NCBI RefSeq assembly: GCF_020085105.1
Contig: NC_058055.1
Coordinates: 28,185,372-28,249,371 of the forward strand
Origin: Siniperca chuatsi
Lineage: Eukaryota > Chordata > Actinopteri > Centrarchiformes > Sinipercidae
Reading direction: 5' to 3'
DNA: 64,000 nucleotides
This document shows positions 63,565 through 64,000 of the stretch, piece by piece. The notes beneath the pieces were generated by a model. That model searched no databases, had not been told where the DNA came from, and was given only the letters and a program-made list of their open reading frames with translations. Position 1 is the stretch's first letter. The number at the start of each line of letters is the position of its first letter. Made by a program: the position numbers and the translations under genes.

Positions 63565-63930
63565 GACTGTGCAGCCCGTCCTCACCAGAAAAACGGCCGT
63601 CTGTGCACGCAGCTTATTACAACCCATATTTACATTTAGTGTTAGGCGGCGTCCTCTAGTGGCCATAGTAATTACAAACAAACAAACAAACACAGGACTT
63701 TCACCCAGGAGACCGGGGTTCGTGTCCCGTGTGAAACCAAAAGTTCGTCACTTACGTCTCATCACTTACGTCTCATCACTTACGTCACATAACTTATTTT
63801 AACCCAAACTATGATCTTTTCCTAAACCTGACCAAGTAGTTTTGTTGCCTAAATCTAAACCAAACTGCGACCACTTAACAACGTTTAACGTCACACCTAT
63901 CGTTGTTTTGGGGAATGGTCATATACAGTA
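63565..63930 (+). repeat. GCAGCCCGTCCTCACC repeat with tRNA-like block
   Basis: GCAGCCCGTCCTCACC, CACCCAGGAGACCGGGGTTC, CTTTTCCTAAACCTGACCAA and AACCAAACTGCGACC match the fragment at 24866-24950. A 14-base unit (CACTTACGTCTCAT) is repeated about three times within it (63749-63790). Confidence 0.6.
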
Positions 63931-64000
63931 TGTCGTTTTGGGAGTCAATGGCAATTTCCCTATTCTGTCTTTTAGGTATGAGGACGTGTTTGACTAGCCT

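Overview
The window is genomic DNA of a ray-finned fish, most likely a percomorph teleost. The evidence is vertebrate-style split genes with GT-AG introns, long TG/CA microsatellites, and dense relics of teleost transposons (Tc1, hAT and Harbinger-type MITEs, L2 and other LINEs, tRNA-SINEs). Four protein-coding genes can be rebuilt exon by exon with reading phase preserved at every junction. I see no bacterial, viral or CRISPR content and no structural RNA gene.

Layout. (1) 855-21601, plus strand: the last ten coding exons of an organic-anion transporter, best matched to slco2b1. The 5' exons lie left of the window. (2) 21602-31164: probable slco2b1 3' UTR, then repeat-filled intergenic DNA. 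(3) 31165-36222, minus strand: complete coding region of serpinf1 (PEDF, 405 aa), with a GC-rich non-coding first exon and probable promoter near 39757-39910. (4) 41467-48054, minus strand: complete coding region of serpinf2 (alpha-2-antiplasmin, 463 aa), with a candidate non-coding exon 1 ending at 49448 and an HNF1-like site at 49600-49612. (5) 48070-55091: gene-poor spacer. (6) 55092-63343 and beyond, plus strand: the first four coding exons of a sodium-coupled di/tricarboxylate transporter (SLC13A2/SLC13A5 type), running off the right edge.

The serpinf1/serpinf2 pair is a head-to-tail tandem, as in other vertebrates. serpinf1 encodes a non-inhibitory serpin: its reactive loop lacks the Ala-rich hinge. 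serpinf2 keeps an inhibitory hinge and an Arg where mammals have P1 Arg, but its C-terminal tail is lysine-poor. The two solute carriers and serpinf2 suit hepatic or epithelial expression, but no operon-like relation is implied.

The most interesting points are: an in-frame slc13a exon bracketed by complementary (TG)n and (CA)n tracts; a serpinf2 stop codon that appears to lie inside an interspersed repeat; an extra intron in serpinf2 relative to serpinf1; a Tc1 element scrambled by one internal inversion; a LINE disrupted by both a SINE (with target-site duplication) and an L2 copy in a serpinf2 intron; and two hAT-like MITEs with clean 8-bp duplications in opposite orientation on either side of the serpinf1 coding region. 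I found no clearly new biological system.
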